From Collinsella sp. (GTDB lineage: Bacteria > Actinomycetota > Coriobacteriia > Coriobacteriales > Coriobacteriaceae), in NCBI GenBank assembly GCA_018373675.1, contig JAHAGQ010000005.1, forward strand, positions 1 to 64,000: a DNA stretch of 64,000 nucleotides, read 5' to 3'. Position 1 is the first letter of the stretch. The number at the start of each line of letters is the position of its first letter. Shown here one piece after another: positions 52,263-60,934 of the stretch. Below the pieces are notes generated by a model. The model was not told where the DNA came from. It made no database searches and was given only the letters and a program-made list of their open reading frames with translations. The translations under genes and the position numbers were made by a program.

Positions 52263-52667
52263 ATGGCTATCGAGAAGACCTTCATCATGATTAAGCCCGA
52301 CGCCGTGCGCGACCGTAAGATCGGCGAGATCGTTGCTCGCATTGAGCGCAGCGGCCTTGTCATCGAGCGCATGGAGATGACCACGCTCGAGCGCGCTGCC
52401 GTCGAGGAGCACTACGCCCATCTGGCCGACAAGCCCTTCTTTGGCGGTCTCTGCGACTTTATGACGAGCGGTCCGGTCGTCAAGATGGTCGTTTCCGGTC
52501 TCTCCGCTGTCTCCAAGATGCGCACCCTCATGGGCGCCACCAACCCGCTTGACGCTGCCCCCGGCACCATTCGCGGCGACTTCGCTGTCGATGTTAACGC
52601 CAACGTGATCCACGGCTCCGACTGCCTGGAGAACGCCGAAATCGAGATTAAGCGCTTCTTTGGCTAA
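52263..52667 (+). CDS. ndk: nucleoside diphosphate kinase
   Basis: Transfers phosphate between nucleoside di- and triphosphates through a phosphohistidine. It is 134 residues. EKTFIMIKPDAVRD opens the protein, and the catalytic His is in NVIHGSDC near residue 117. GAAAGG precedes ATG 52263. Family length is 130-150, so it is complete. It is flanked by its own promoter and terminator. Confidence 0.97.
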   Translation: MAIEKTFIMIKPDAVRDRKIGEIVARIERSGLVIERMEMTTLERAAVEEHYAHLADKPFFGGLCDFMTSGPVVKMVVSGLSAVSKMRTLMGATNPLDAAPGTIRGDFAVDVNANVIHGSDCLENAEIEIKRFFG

Positions 52668-52706
52668 ACCAGCTTTGACTCCTTAAAGCTGTTAGCGTGT
52701 GGCTTT

Positions 52707-52740
52707 GGCGCCGCGGAATTCCATCCGCGGCGCCCTTTTT
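52707..52740 (+). terminator. terminator after ndk
   Basis: GGCGCCGCGGA (52707-52717) pairs perfectly with TCCGCGGCGCC (52724-52734), followed by a T-run. Confidence 0.93.
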
Positions 52741-52756
52741 ATTCCAAAATCTATGA

Positions 52757-52793
52757 AGGGGCCCGCTCGGACATGTGTTCCGAGCGGGCCCCT
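52757..52793 (-). terminator. 15-bp perfect hairpin, terminator of rpiB
   Basis: AGGGGCCCGCTCGGA (52757-52771) pairs perfectly with 52779-52793; loop of seven bases. It lies just after the rpiB stop on the minus strand, with TTCATAGATTTT following on that strand. Confidence 0.8.
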
Positions 52794-52819
52794 GCTGTTA
52801 GCTTGTGGTACTGAGTAGT

Positions 52820-53287
52820 TTAAGCCTCGTCGACGACCTTGAGGCCGCGCGTGTGGTCGATCTCGTTGAGGAGGTTAACGCGACGCTCGTGACGACCGCC
52901 CTCAAACTCGGCGTCGAGCCACTCGTCGACAATCATCTTGGCGAGCTCGGAGCCCACGACGCGGGCGCCAAAGGCGAGCACGTTGGTGTTGTTGTGCATG
53001 CGGGAGAGCTTGGCGCTGAAGGGCTCGGAGCAGACGACGGCGCGTACGCCCTCGACCTTGTTGGCGGCCAGACTGATGCCGACACCGGTGCCGCAGATCA
53101 GGATGCCCAGGTCGACGTCGCCGTTGGCCACGGCCTTACCCACCTTGTAGCCGGCGATGGGGTAATCGAAGCTCTCGGAGGTGTCGGTGCCATAGTTCAC
53201 GACCTCGCAGCCGCGCTCCTTCAGGTGCTCGGAAATGATGTTCTTGAGCTCAACGGCGGCGTGGTCGTTACCGATACCGATCTTCAT
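52820..53287 (-). CDS. rpiB: ribose-5-phosphate isomerase B
   Basis: Interconverts ribulose 5-phosphate and ribose 5-phosphate in the pentose phosphate pathway; related to LacAB. It is 155 residues. IGIGNDHAAVELK, NYGTDTSESFDYP, the active-site Cys65 in ILICGTGVGISLAANK, and RMHNNTNVLAFGAR are conserved. The C-terminal tail ends GRHERRVNLLNEID. GAGG precedes the start. Confidence 0.94.
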   Translation of the reverse strand: MKIGIGNDHAAVELKNIISEHLKERGCEVVNYGTDTSESFDYPIAGYKVGKAVANGDVDLGILICGTGVGISLAANKVEGVRAVVCSEPFSAKLSRMHNNTNVLAFGARVVGSELAKMIVDEWLDAEFEGGRHERRVNLLNEIDHTRGLKVVDEA

Positions 53288-53557
53288 GAGTGGTTCCTCT
53301 CTGGTCCGTGCGGCGGAATTGCTAAAGGTTTTACCGCGTTCGACTGCATGATAGCGCGACTTTTGCGTAAACGCTCGGGCGTTTTTTGGTCAAACGCTTT
53401 AGCATGCAACAAGACTAGCTTTTCATGAATGAATGCCGTCAGATTGCGCTTAAGCGCCGTCCGTCGGAACCATGGTTGCGGTTTTTGATGCATTGTTATC
53501 AAATAAAAGTGCTAACTTTTTTGAGAGTCCAGCCCGTTATGCAAGTAGGAGATACCT

Positions 53558-54877
53558 ATGCCTGCCGATTCCCTTCGTGATACCGCGTTTTGCGATGTTT
53601 TGAACCGCGAGCTTGTCTGTGCGCTCGGCTGCACCGAGCCCATTGCCGTTGCCTATGCAGCGGCGCTGGCGAGCCAGACGCTCGGTTGCGAACCCGATCA
53701 TATGGATGTTGCCTGCTCGGGCAACATCATCAAGAACGTCAAGAGCGTGACCGTGCCCAACTCGGGCGGTATGCACGGTATTGAGGCCGCGGCCGTGCTG
53801 GGTGCCGTGGGCGGCGACGCTAAGAGCGCGCTCGAGGTTCTCGAGAGCGTTAACGATGAAGATCGCGCTCGCGTGGCCGAGCTCCTCGCTGACGCCGGCT
53901 ACTGCGATGTGTCGCTTGTCGAGGGAGTGCCCAACCTCTACATCAAGGTGACTGCGACGGCTGGGGGCCATACCGCGGTCGTCGAGATTACCGACCACCA
54001 CACCAATGTTACGTGCCATACGCTCGACGGTATTCCGGTGTGCGGCAAGTCGGCGGGGGAGTGTGCCGCCTGCGCCGAGCGCGTCGTGGCCGAGCGTGCG
54101 GCAGATGGCGCCGATACGCCCATGTCGATTGAGTCCATCGTCGACTTTATCGAGGACGGTGACATTGAGGACGCCCGCGCTGCCGTTGAGCGTCAGATTG
54201 AGCTGAACGGTGCGATCAGTGCCGAGGGCCTGGCGCACGCTTGGGGCGCCGAGGTTGGCCGTACGCTGTTGGGCGCTCGTGCCGATGACGTCGCCTGCCG
54301 TGCCCGTGCCCGTGCAGCCGCCGGGTCCGACGCCCGCATGAACGGCTGCGCGCTGCCGGTCGCCATCGTGTGCGGCTCGGGCAATCAGGGCATTACCTGT
54401 GCCTTGCCCGTTATGGAGTATGCCGAGTATTTGCGCTGCGACCATGATCGCCTGGTGCGCGCCGTGATGCTGTCTGATCTGATCGCCGTGCATATCAAGA
54501 GCTATATTGGTGCGCTCTCGGCGTTTTGCGGTGCTATTTGCGCCGCATGCGGTGCCGGTGCTGCGATTACCTGGCTGTGTGGTGGCACGCGCGAGCAGAT
54601 TGGCGCGACGGTTTCGAACACGCTCGGTAACGTGGGCGGCATCGTGTGCGATGGCGCCAAGGCAAGCTGTGCCGCCAAGATTTCCGCTGCCGTTGACGCT
54701 GCGATTCTGGGCCACGATATGGCCATGCAGGGCCGCGGCTTCCGCGCCGGTGAGGGCCTCATTCAGGATACCGTCGAGCAGACGATCGCCAGCATGGGCT
54801 ATGTGGGCCGCGTGGGCATGAAAGATACCGACGTCGAGATCCTCAACATCATGATCGGCAAGACTCGAGTTTGTTAG
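53558..54877 (+). CDS. cyuA: L-cysteine desulfidase / UPF0597 family protein
   Basis: A 439-residue enzyme of the UPF0597 (CyuA/CdsB) family, iron-sulfur proteins related to L-serine dehydratase alpha chains. They break L-cysteine into pyruvate, ammonia and sulfide in anaerobes. LGCTEPIAVAYAAALA near the N-terminus is the signature, and GNQGITCALPVMEYAE, CGAICAACGAGAAI and DGAKASCAAKISAAV supply the cluster Cys residues. AGGAG precedes the ATG. Its stop codon overlaps that of the convergent HAD gene. Sulfide released might feed the MetY-type enzyme encoded at 59.5 kb. Confidence 0.9.
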   Translation: MPADSLRDTAFCDVLNRELVCALGCTEPIAVAYAAALASQTLGCEPDHMDVACSGNIIKNVKSVTVPNSGGMHGIEAAAVLGAVGGDAKSALEVLESVNDEDRARVAELLADAGYCDVSLVEGVPNLYIKVTATAGGHTAVVEITDHHTNVTCHTLDGIPVCGKSAGECAACAERVVAERAADGADTPMSIESIVDFIEDGDIEDARAAVERQIELNGAISAEGLAHAWGAEVGRTLLGARADDVACRARARAAAGSDARMNGCALPVAIVCGSGNQGITCALPVMEYAEYLRCDHDRLVRAVMLSDLIAVHIKSYIGALSAFCGAICAACGAGAAITWLCGGTREQIGATVSNTLGNVGGIVCDGAKASCAAKISAAVDAAILGHDMAMQGRGFRAGEGLIQDTVEQTIASMGYVGRVGMKDTDVEILNIMIGKTRVC

Positions 54878-55632
54878 GACAGTACGTCGGCTATTTGGTG
54901 TTCGTAGAAGGCTTCTACTACGGCGTTGAAGTCGTGGGCGAAGTCTTCCATCGTTCCGCGCCAGGTGGCTCGGCTGGGCTTGCCTTGGCCCACATAGGCA
55001 GTCTGAATGCCGCAGGCGGGGCTGGGGAAGTCGCGCTTGGGGTCGTTGCCCACCATGAGGACCTCGTGCGGCTCGAGCCCCATCACCTGAAGCTGCTCTA
55101 GATAGTAGGTGGCATCGGGCTTGCAGCGGGTGGTGTTTCCCATGTGCGTGACGAGCTCAAAGGGGGCGTCGGCCAGGTCGCCCCAACTCATGCGGCACTC
55201 GATGGCCCCCTGCGGAAAGCTGGGGTTGGTAAAGAGCGCGCAACGCAGTCCTGCATCCTGTACGGCCTGAAGCGCGGCATGTGCGCCGGGCATGGCGTGG
55301 GCGTTGATGACATCGTCGTTCTTGTACGGAAGAACTTCGCGGTCGTAGTAGGTAAACGCCTCGTAGATGAGTGGGTCCGAGAGGCAAATGCCGCACCGGC
55401 GCTCAACCTCTTCTTGGTAGAACTCAAGATTGGTGCGATTATCCGTGCCGCTTCGGCGATTGGCGTTGAGGTCGACCAAGATGGTGCCGAGGCGCGCCAT
55501 CGTGCCACCGTGGCTGCGGCGACCAATATCCGCGAGCATCGACGAGACATCCTTAAAATAGCGAAGGATGAACGCGTTGAGGTTGATGCTAAGAAGCGTT
55601 TCGTCCATATCGAAAACGACTGCTTTGAGCAC
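54874..55632 (-). CDS. HAD-superfamily phosphatase
   Basis: A 252-residue HAD hydrolase starting at a GTG (55632) with AAGG upstream. Motif I VVFDMDETLLS (Asp8 nucleophile), motif II CALFTNPSF, Lys in TRCKPDATYYL and motif IV MVGNDPKRDF are seen; a helical C1 cap lies between motifs I and II. The substrate is unknown. The gene converges on cyuA, sharing four bases at the stops. Confidence 0.87.
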   Translation of the reverse strand: MLKAVVFDMDETLLSINLNAFILRYFKDVSSMLADIGRRSHGGTMARLGTILVDLNANRRSGTDNRTNLEFYQEEVERRCGICLSDPLIYEAFTYYDREVLPYKNDDVINAHAMPGAHAALQAVQDAGLRCALFTNPSFPQGAIECRMSWGDLADAPFELVTHMGNTTRCKPDATYYLEQLQVMGLEPHEVLMVGNDPKRDFPSPACGIQTAYVGQGKPSRATWRGTMEDFAHDFNAVVEAFYEHQIADVLS

Positions 55633-55788
55633 GCGGGCACCTTTCTCGAAAAATCGTTCCAGAATTGTTGGCTCCGGATACTTTACCTCAAAGGCGTATG
55701 GGCAAACTGCTTATCGTCAAGTTGTGGAGGCGGCTGTCCATAAGATTACGAAAAAGTCTCCACACGAGTAAAAAATCGCAGTTCACGC
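55633..55788. other. spacer between the HAD gene and the rpsA promoter
   Basis: No supported gene. A 24-residue basic frame starting at 55698 has its AAAGG only three bases before the ATG and no known relatives, so it is not called. Confidence 0.4.
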
Positions 55789-55817
55789 TTGAAATCGAAC
55801 TCATTTCCCCGTAACCT
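55789..55817 (+). promoter_or_regulatory. probable rpsA promoter
   Basis: TTGAAA (55789-55794), a 17-base spacer and TAACCT (55812-55817). The implied leader of about 125 bases before the TTG start could host autoregulation, which is usual for ribosomal S1. Confidence 0.5.
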
Positions 55818-55948
55818 ATACGAACGTGATTGCATAAGCGTCACATTAGTATCTGTCGGCTCCCGAGTGTTCCTAAACGTTGTGTGCTTGTCGCACCCTT
55901 CTGTAGGTCCTAGCAATCGGGGCCCCGTAGTTCGAAAGGGGTCCACCT

Positions 55949-57115
55949 TTGAGTGAGATTCAGAACTCGTCCATTTTCTCTCTTGACGATGTCAATGAGG
56001 AGGAGATGAACAACCTCATCGACGGTACGATTACCGACTTTGATGAGGGCGATCTCGTTAACGGCACTGTCGTTAAGATCGAGCATGACGAGGTGCTCGT
56101 TGACATCGGATTCAAGTCCGAGGGCGTTATCCCGGTCCGCGAGCTGTCCATCCGCAAGGACGCTAACCCTGCAGACATCGTTGCACTCGGTGATCCCATC
56201 GAGGCTCTGGTTCTCCAGAAGGAGGACAAGGACGGTCGTCTGGTCCTGTCCAAGAAGCGTGCCGAGTACGAGCGTGCTTGGAACCGCATCGAGGAGAAGT
56301 TCAACTCCGGCGAGAACGTCGAGGGCGAGGTTATCGAGGTTGTCAAGGGCGGCCTGATTCTCGACATCGGCCTGCGTGGCTTCCTGCCCGCTTCCCTCGT
56401 CGACCTCCGTCGCGTCAAGGACCTCACCTCCTACATGGGCACCCGCATCGAGGCCCGCGTCATCGAGATGGACCGCAACCGCAACAACGTCGTCCTCTCC
56501 CGTCGCGTCGTGCTCGAGGAGTCCCGTAAGGCCGAGCGCTCCGAGATCCTGTCCAAGCTCAAGTCTGGCATGCGTCTCCAGGGCACCGTTTCCTCCATCG
56601 TCGACTTCGGCGCCTTCGTCGACCTCGGCGGTATCGACGGCCTCATCCACATCTCCGAGCTCTCCTGGAACCACGTCAACCATCCTTCCGAGGTTGTCAA
56701 GGTCGGTCAGGAGGTCGAGGTCGAGGTTCTCGACGTCGATCTCAACCGCGAGCGCATCTCCCTGGGTCTCAAGCAGACCACCGAGGATCCGTGGCGCGCA
56801 CTGGTCAAGAAGTACCCCGTCGGCGCTATCGTCGAGGGCACTGTGACCAAGCTTGTCCCGTTCGGCGCTTTCGTCGACCTGGGCGAGGGCATCGAGGGCC
56901 TGGTGCACATCTCCGAGATGGCCAACAAACACGTCGACCAGCCTTCTCAGGTCACCCACGTGGGCGACAAGGTTCAGGTCAAGGTCATGGAGATCGACCT
57001 CGACCGTCGTCGTATCTCCCTGTCCATGAAGTCTGCTGCTGAGACTCTGGGCGTCGAGATCGAGGTTACCCCGCTGCCTTCCGAGAAGAAGGACGAGGAG
57101 ACCGACGCCGAGTAA
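55949..57115 (+). CDS. rpsA: 30S ribosomal protein S1
   Basis: RNA-binding ribosomal protein that helps mRNA docking. It is 388 residues with four S1 (OB-fold) domains at about 33-103, 120-185, 206-275 and 292-361, compared with six in E. coli; four is normal for Gram-positives. The last two have the typical VDFGAFVDLGG-IDGLIHISELSW and VPFGAFVDLGEGIEGLVHISEM. The start is TTG 55949, eight bases after GAAAGGGG. The tail is acidic (KKDEETDAE). A strong terminator follows. Confidence 0.96.
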   Translation: MSEIQNSSIFSLDDVNEEEMNNLIDGTITDFDEGDLVNGTVVKIEHDEVLVDIGFKSEGVIPVRELSIRKDANPADIVALGDPIEALVLQKEDKDGRLVLSKKRAEYERAWNRIEEKFNSGENVEGEVIEVVKGGLILDIGLRGFLPASLVDLRRVKDLTSYMGTRIEARVIEMDRNRNNVVLSRRVVLEESRKAERSEILSKLKSGMRLQGTVSSIVDFGAFVDLGGIDGLIHISELSWNHVNHPSEVVKVGQEVEVEVLDVDLNRERISLGLKQTTEDPWRALVKKYPVGAIVEGTVTKLVPFGAFVDLGEGIEGLVHISEMANKHVDQPSQVTHVGDKVQVKVMEIDLDRRRISLSMKSAAETLGVEIEVTPLPSEKKDEETDAE

Positions 57116-57139
57116 ATCGGTTTGACGATCACTTGTTTT

Positions 57140-57175
57140 AAGGGATCCGTCCGCAATGGACGGGTCCCTTTTTGC
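57140..57175 (+). terminator. terminator after rpsA
   Basis: AAGGGATCCGTCC (57140-57152) pairs with GGACGGGTCCCTT (57158-57170, one T-G pair) and runs into TTTTT. Confidence 0.92.
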
Positions 57176-57420
57176 ATTTCCTGCCGAGATGCGCGATGTT
57201 GGGCGTGTGCAATGCCGCCTAGGCTGTTCACGGGCTATTAGGTTGTTGATGCATGAAAAATGCCGACATCCCGCCTCGGGGAGGAGGCGGGAACGCACCG
57301 AGTAGACGGAGGGGTGCGGAGCGCGGTCGCGTCTCGACTGACGACGTTGCCCATCGACGACACTATTGTACTGCATAGCGTGGTTCTTGGTTTATCGTGT
57401 CGAACGCTTGCGTTGTGCCA
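57176..57420. other. intergenic sequence between rpsA and the RNase P RNA gene
   Basis: No gene recognised. It holds one small GC-rich stem, TCCCGCCTC (57269-57277) with GAGGCGGGA (57284-57292). Confidence 0.4.
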
Positions 57421-57447
57421 TTGCCTGTGGCAACGGTGTGCTACACT
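57421..57447 (+). promoter_or_regulatory. promoter of the RNase P RNA gene
   Basis: TACACT (57442-57447) with TTGCCT (57421-57426) at a short 15-base spacing. The predicted transcription start, about 57454, agrees with the 5' end of the RNA. Confidence 0.55.
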
Positions 57448-57455
57448 CTTGCACT

Positions 57456-57817
57456 GCTGAGTGGGCCAGACGGTCGCGCGATGTGCTGCTTACAGTACGC
57501 GTGAGGAAAGTCCGGGCTCCAGAGGGCGGGATGCCGGCTAACGGCCGGGCGGAGTGATCCGACGGAAAGCGCCGCAGAAAAGAAGACTCCCACCTGCGTC
57601 GCAAGGCGTAAAGGGAAAAGCTGAAACGGTGGTGTAAGAGACCACCAGCGTCGTGGCAACACGGCGGCTTGGCAAGCCCCATCCGGAGCAAGCGCGAATA
57701 GGAACGCTATGGGCCGGCCCGGTCCGCGTTCGGGTAGCGTGCGTGGAGCTGCACGGTAACGTGCAGACAAGATAAATGACCGTTCACGACAGAACCCGGC
57801 TTATAGGCCCGCTCAGC
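57456..57817 (+). ncRNA. rnpB: RNase P RNA (bacterial type A)
   Basis: Catalytic RNA that trims tRNA 5' ends. The P1 helix is GCTGAGTGGGCC (57456-57467) with GGCCCGCTCAGC (57806-57817). Universal elements are GAGGAAAGTCCGGGCTCC near the 5' side, and ACAGAACCCGGCTTATAGGCC at the 3' side, plus AGGGTAAA-like and GCAAGCGCGAATAGG internal blocks. The length of about 362 bases fits. Confidence 0.95.
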
Positions 57818-57834
57818 TTTCTTGTTGACGCTGC

Positions 57835-57943
57835 GACGGCGTCAGCTGGCCGATTTGGCGCTCATTCGTCGGTCGCCGCCATAAGGCGTGCTCCCTCCTC
57901 TTTCGGGCCAAATCGACTCAGCTGACGCCGTCTCGCTGTTTTT
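57835..57943 (+). terminator. extended hairpin after rnpB
   Basis: GACGGCGTCAGCTG (57835-57848) and CGATTTGGC (57851-57859) pair perfectly with 57919-57932 and 57907-57915 respectively, giving a 23-bp two-part stem with a 47-base loop and a T-run after it (57939-57943). It is the likely rnpB terminator, though unusually large. Confidence 0.8.
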
Positions 57944-58130
57944 GCCTGGTCATCGGCAGCCTCATTTCTGTTGCAATCTCGTCTTTCAAGGCACCTTGCT
58001 CGCGCTGACGGGTTCTCGCTGTTGGTGACGGCATCATTGGCGTTTCCGCTCTTGTTGGCGAGGGCAACGGTGCTGTCTTTGCCGTATTATTGAGGCTGTT
58101 TGTTGCTTTGCTTGTGTTTGAGGGGCTTTG

Positions 58131-58766
58131 TTGGACAGCTATTTTACTCTGCAATCGAATATTGAGGCTTCGGGCGAGTTTGTGGACCGCAAGAGCCGGT
58201 TTATTGCCCAGCTGGTCCATATTGAGGCCGAGGATGAGGCGAATGCCTTTATCGAGATGGTTCGCAAACGTCATTACGACGCTCGACACAATGTTCCCGC
58301 GTGGATTTTGGTCGATGGGCGCGAGCGCCAGAGCGATGACGGCGAGCCGAGCCGCACGAGTGGCATGCCGACACTCGAGGTGTTGCGTGGCGCTGGTCTC
58401 AAAAACGTATGCTGCGTGGTGACGCGTTATTTTGGCGGAACGTTGCTGGGCCCGGGTGGCTTGGTGCGTGCCTATACTGCGGCGACGCAGGCGGCGGTGG
58501 CCGCGGCTCAGGAGGCCGGACAGATCGTTGAGATGACGAGTGTTGTGCCTGTTGACGTGCATGTGGCCTATCCGCAATACGAGCAGGTGCTCCGTTTGGC
58601 GCAGGATTCAGGTGCCAAGGTTTCGGATACCGATTACGCGGATGCTGTGACACTTCACTTGGTGTTTAAGGCGGGGGAGCAGGAGCCATTTTGCGCCAAG
58701 ATGCGCGAGCTTATGGCGGGGCGCGAGGAGATTGAGGTCGGCGCTCCCGAGTTTGCGGAGTTCTAA
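58131..58766 (+). CDS. YigZ/IMPACT family protein
   Basis: A 211-residue cytoplasmic protein of the YigZ/IMPACT (UPF0029) family. The conserved N-terminal block is DRKSRFIAQLVHIEAEDEA, followed by ERQSDDGEPSRTSGMPTLEVL and VTRYFGGTLLGPGGLVRAYTAA; a DUF1949 ferredoxin-like domain ends the protein. The function is not settled; the human relative affects translation control. No ATG is present near the conserved start: TTG 58131 has GAGGGG five bases upstream, and TTG 58128 is an alternative. Confidence 0.88.
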   Translation: MDSYFTLQSNIEASGEFVDRKSRFIAQLVHIEAEDEANAFIEMVRKRHYDARHNVPAWILVDGRERQSDDGEPSRTSGMPTLEVLRGAGLKNVCCVVTRYFGGTLLGPGGLVRAYTAATQAAVAAAQEAGQIVEMTSVVPVDVHVAYPQYEQVLRLAQDSGAKVSDTDYADAVTLHLVFKAGEQEPFCAKMRELMAGREEIEVGAPEFAEF

Positions 58767-58770
58767 CGGC

Positions 58771-58819
58771 GACGGCCGGCGTGCTTTTGGATGGACCTCA
58801 AGCACGCCGGCCGTCGTTT
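58771..58819. terminator. 16-bp perfect hairpin between convergent genes
   Basis: The arms 58771-58786 and 58800-58815 are exact reverse complements, loop of 13 bases, with GTTTT after it on the + strand. It probably terminates both flanking genes. Confidence 0.9.
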
Positions 58820-58833
58820 TCTGTTGCTGCCGT

Positions 58834-59280
58834 TTACTCGGCGAGCTTCTTTAGCACATCACAGGCGATTTCGACAGCATCATCGATGCAGCCGGGGCAG
58901 CTGCGGAGCGGACCCTTGTCCGATCCGATGCCCTTGAGCGTGCCGCAGACGGTTGTCGTGTTCTTCTCGCCAAAACTCTTGGCGATCTCGCGCGACAGCT
59001 TGTAGGTCTGGCCCTTGGTCTTGGGGTTTTCCATGCCGTCGCTCATCACAAAGCCCATGATGGCCACGGCGCCCGAGATGGCGCCGCAGGTTTCGGTCAT
59101 GCCGCCCATGCCGGCGCCAAAGCCCTCGGTGAGGGCAAAGGCGATCTGGGGGTCGAGTCCGACGGCAGGCGCGAGGGTGCAGGCGACGGCCTGGGCGCAG
59201 TTAAAGCCGCGGGCGTGGTATTCGGCAGCCTGAGCCTGACAGGCGTTGATGTCGAGCTGGGCCGTATCGATTTGCTTCAT
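58834..59280 (-). CDS. C_GCAxxG_C_C family redox protein
   Basis: A 148-residue cytoplasmic protein of the C_GCAxxG_C_C family (putative redox-active Cys proteins). NCAQAVACTLAP and GGMTETCGAISGAVAIMG give the signature, and two further Cys lie in RSCPGCIDDAVEIA. The role is unknown; relatives occur with electron-transfer or selenium/sulfur genes in anaerobes. The start at 59280 has GGAG upstream; a longer in-frame start at 59352 is less likely. Confidence 0.85.
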   Translation of the reverse strand: MKQIDTAQLDINACQAQAAEYHARGFNCAQAVACTLAPAVGLDPQIAFALTEGFGAGMGGMTETCGAISGAVAIMGFVMSDGMENPKTKGQTYKLSREIAKSFGEKNTTTVCGTLKGIGSDKGPLRSCPGCIDDAVEIACDVLKKLAE

Positions 59281-59509
59281 CGTTGTCTCCTTGGTTACGG
59301 TGTACCCGCCTATGGTACCCGTGACGGTGCATGTAATCATCGAGAGCTCCATCTATGCCTCATTTTTATCTATCGAGCAAATGCCCAAGGCTTGAGATAA
59401 AACCCTTGATTAATTAGTCCCATAACCTACCTTTGGGATGGGTTGAGAGGGGTGCAGGGTAGCGGTATCGTGAACCGAATAAAACGTAACCCAGGCAAGG
59501 GAGCAAGAT

Positions 59510-60793
59510 ATGAGCGAGCAGACTATCGGTACCACATGTGTTCAGGGCGGCTATCACCCGGGAGATGCCGAGCCGCGCCAGGTGCCCATCTACCAGTCAA
59601 CCACGTGGAAGTACGACACGTCCGAGCACATGGGCAAGCTGTTTGACCTGGAGGAGTCGGGCTATTTCTACAGCCGTCTGCAGAACCCCACGTGCGATTT
59701 GGTTGCCGCCAAGATCTGCGAGATGGAGGGCGGCACCGCTGCGATGCTCACGAGCTCGGGCATGGCGGCGAATTTCCTCGCGATCTTTAACGTAGCCGGT
59801 GCCGGCGATCACGTGGTCGCGAGCTCTGCCATCTACGGCGGTACCTACAACCTGCTCGCCCATACTATGGGCCGCATGGGCCTGACCTGCACGTTCGTCG
59901 CACCCGACTGCACCGATGAGGAGCTGGAGGCCGCTTTCCAGCCCAACACCAAGCTCGTCTTTGGCGAGACCATCGCCAACCCCGCGCTTGCCGTGCTCGA
60001 TATTGAGCGCTTTGCCAAGGCCGCGCACGACCACGGCGTGCCGCTGATGGTCGACAACACCTTCCCGACGCCCGTGATGTGCCGTCCCTTTGAGTGGGGC
60101 GCCGACATCGTCACGCATTCCACCACCAAGTACATGGATGGTCACGCGGCCTACCTGGGCGGCGTCATCGTCGATCACGGTCAGTTTGACTGGATGGCCC
60201 ATGCGGACAAGTTCCCGGGTCTCACCACGCCCGACGAGAGCTACCACGGCGTGACGTATGCCGAGAAGTTCGGCCGCGAGGGCGCCTTTATTACCAAGGC
60301 TACCGCGCAGCTCATGCGCGACCTCGGCCCCATGCAGAACCCGCAGGCGGCGTTCTTCCTGAACAGCTCGCTCGAGAGCCTGCACGTGCGTATGCCGCGC
60401 CATTGCGAGAACGGTCTGGCGGTCGCCAAGTTCCTTCAGGTCCACCCCAAAGTGCGCTTCGTGAGCTATCCGGGCCTGGAGGGCGACAAGTACTACGACA
60501 TGGCTCAGAAGTACATGCCCAACGGTACCTGCGGCGTCGTGAGCTTTGGCTTTACCGGTGGTCGTGCGGCGGCCGAGACCTTTATGAAGAGTCTTAAGCT
60601 CGCCCAGATTGCCACGCACGTGGCCGATGCCCGCACCTGCTGCCTGCACCCGGCAAACGCCACCCATCGCCAGATGAACGACGAGGAGCTCATCGCCTGC
60701 GGCATCTCCGCTGACATGGTGCGCCTGTCGTGCGGCCTTGAGGACACGGCCGATCTGATTGCCGACCTTGAGCAGGCGCTCGAGCAGTGCTAG
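59510..60793 (+). CDS. metY: O-acetylhomoserine sulfhydrylase/aminocarboxypropyltransferase
   Basis: A 427-residue PLP enzyme of the Cys/Met metabolism class. It makes homocysteine (or methionine) from O-acetylhomoserine and sulfide or methanethiol; methionine gamma-lyase activity in the same family cannot be excluded. The PLP Lys207 is in HSTTKYMDGH; YSRLQNPT, SSGMAANF and the C-terminal SCGLEDTADLIADLEQAL are typical. AAGGGAG precedes the ATG. A strong terminator follows. No SAM riboswitch or T-box is visible upstream. Confidence 0.9.
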   Translation: MSEQTIGTTCVQGGYHPGDAEPRQVPIYQSTTWKYDTSEHMGKLFDLEESGYFYSRLQNPTCDLVAAKICEMEGGTAAMLTSSGMAANFLAIFNVAGAGDHVVASSAIYGGTYNLLAHTMGRMGLTCTFVAPDCTDEELEAAFQPNTKLVFGETIANPALAVLDIERFAKAAHDHGVPLMVDNTFPTPVMCRPFEWGADIVTHSTTKYMDGHAAYLGGVIVDHGQFDWMAHADKFPGLTTPDESYHGVTYAEKFGREGAFITKATAQLMRDLGPMQNPQAAFFLNSSLESLHVRMPRHCENGLAVAKFLQVHPKVRFVSYPGLEGDKYYDMAQKYMPNGTCGVVSFGFTGGRAAAETFMKSLKLAQIATHVADARTCCLHPANATHRQMNDEELIACGISADMVRLSCGLEDTADLIADLEQALEQC

Positions 60794-60862
60794 GCTAGCG
60801 TGCGTGCGAGGCGTGGGACGGCTTTTCGGCTGACGACGTCCTCATAGTTCCGATTCCGTAGG

Positions 60863-60909
60863 CGGGACCCCGATCGTGTCCGTTTGTAGGCGATTGGGGT
60901 CCCGTTTTT
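60863..60909 (+). terminator. terminator after metY, directly before the MFS gene
   Basis: CGGGACCCCGATCG (60863-60876) pairs with CGATTGGGGTCCCG (60891-60904, one G-T pair), followed by TTTTT (60905-60909). The ribosome site of the next gene starts about 13 bases later. Confidence 0.92.
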
Positions 60910-60934
60910 GCGTTGCACGATAGAAAGGATATAC

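Noticed and set aside
55698..55772. A 24-residue basic frame before rpsA
   Set aside because: AAAGG is only three bases from the ATG, and there is no amino-acid bias linking it to S1 expression; not enough support.
59353..59509. SAM riboswitch or T-box upstream of the MetY-type gene
   Set aside because: No matching core motifs are visible, and no terminator stem precedes the gene.
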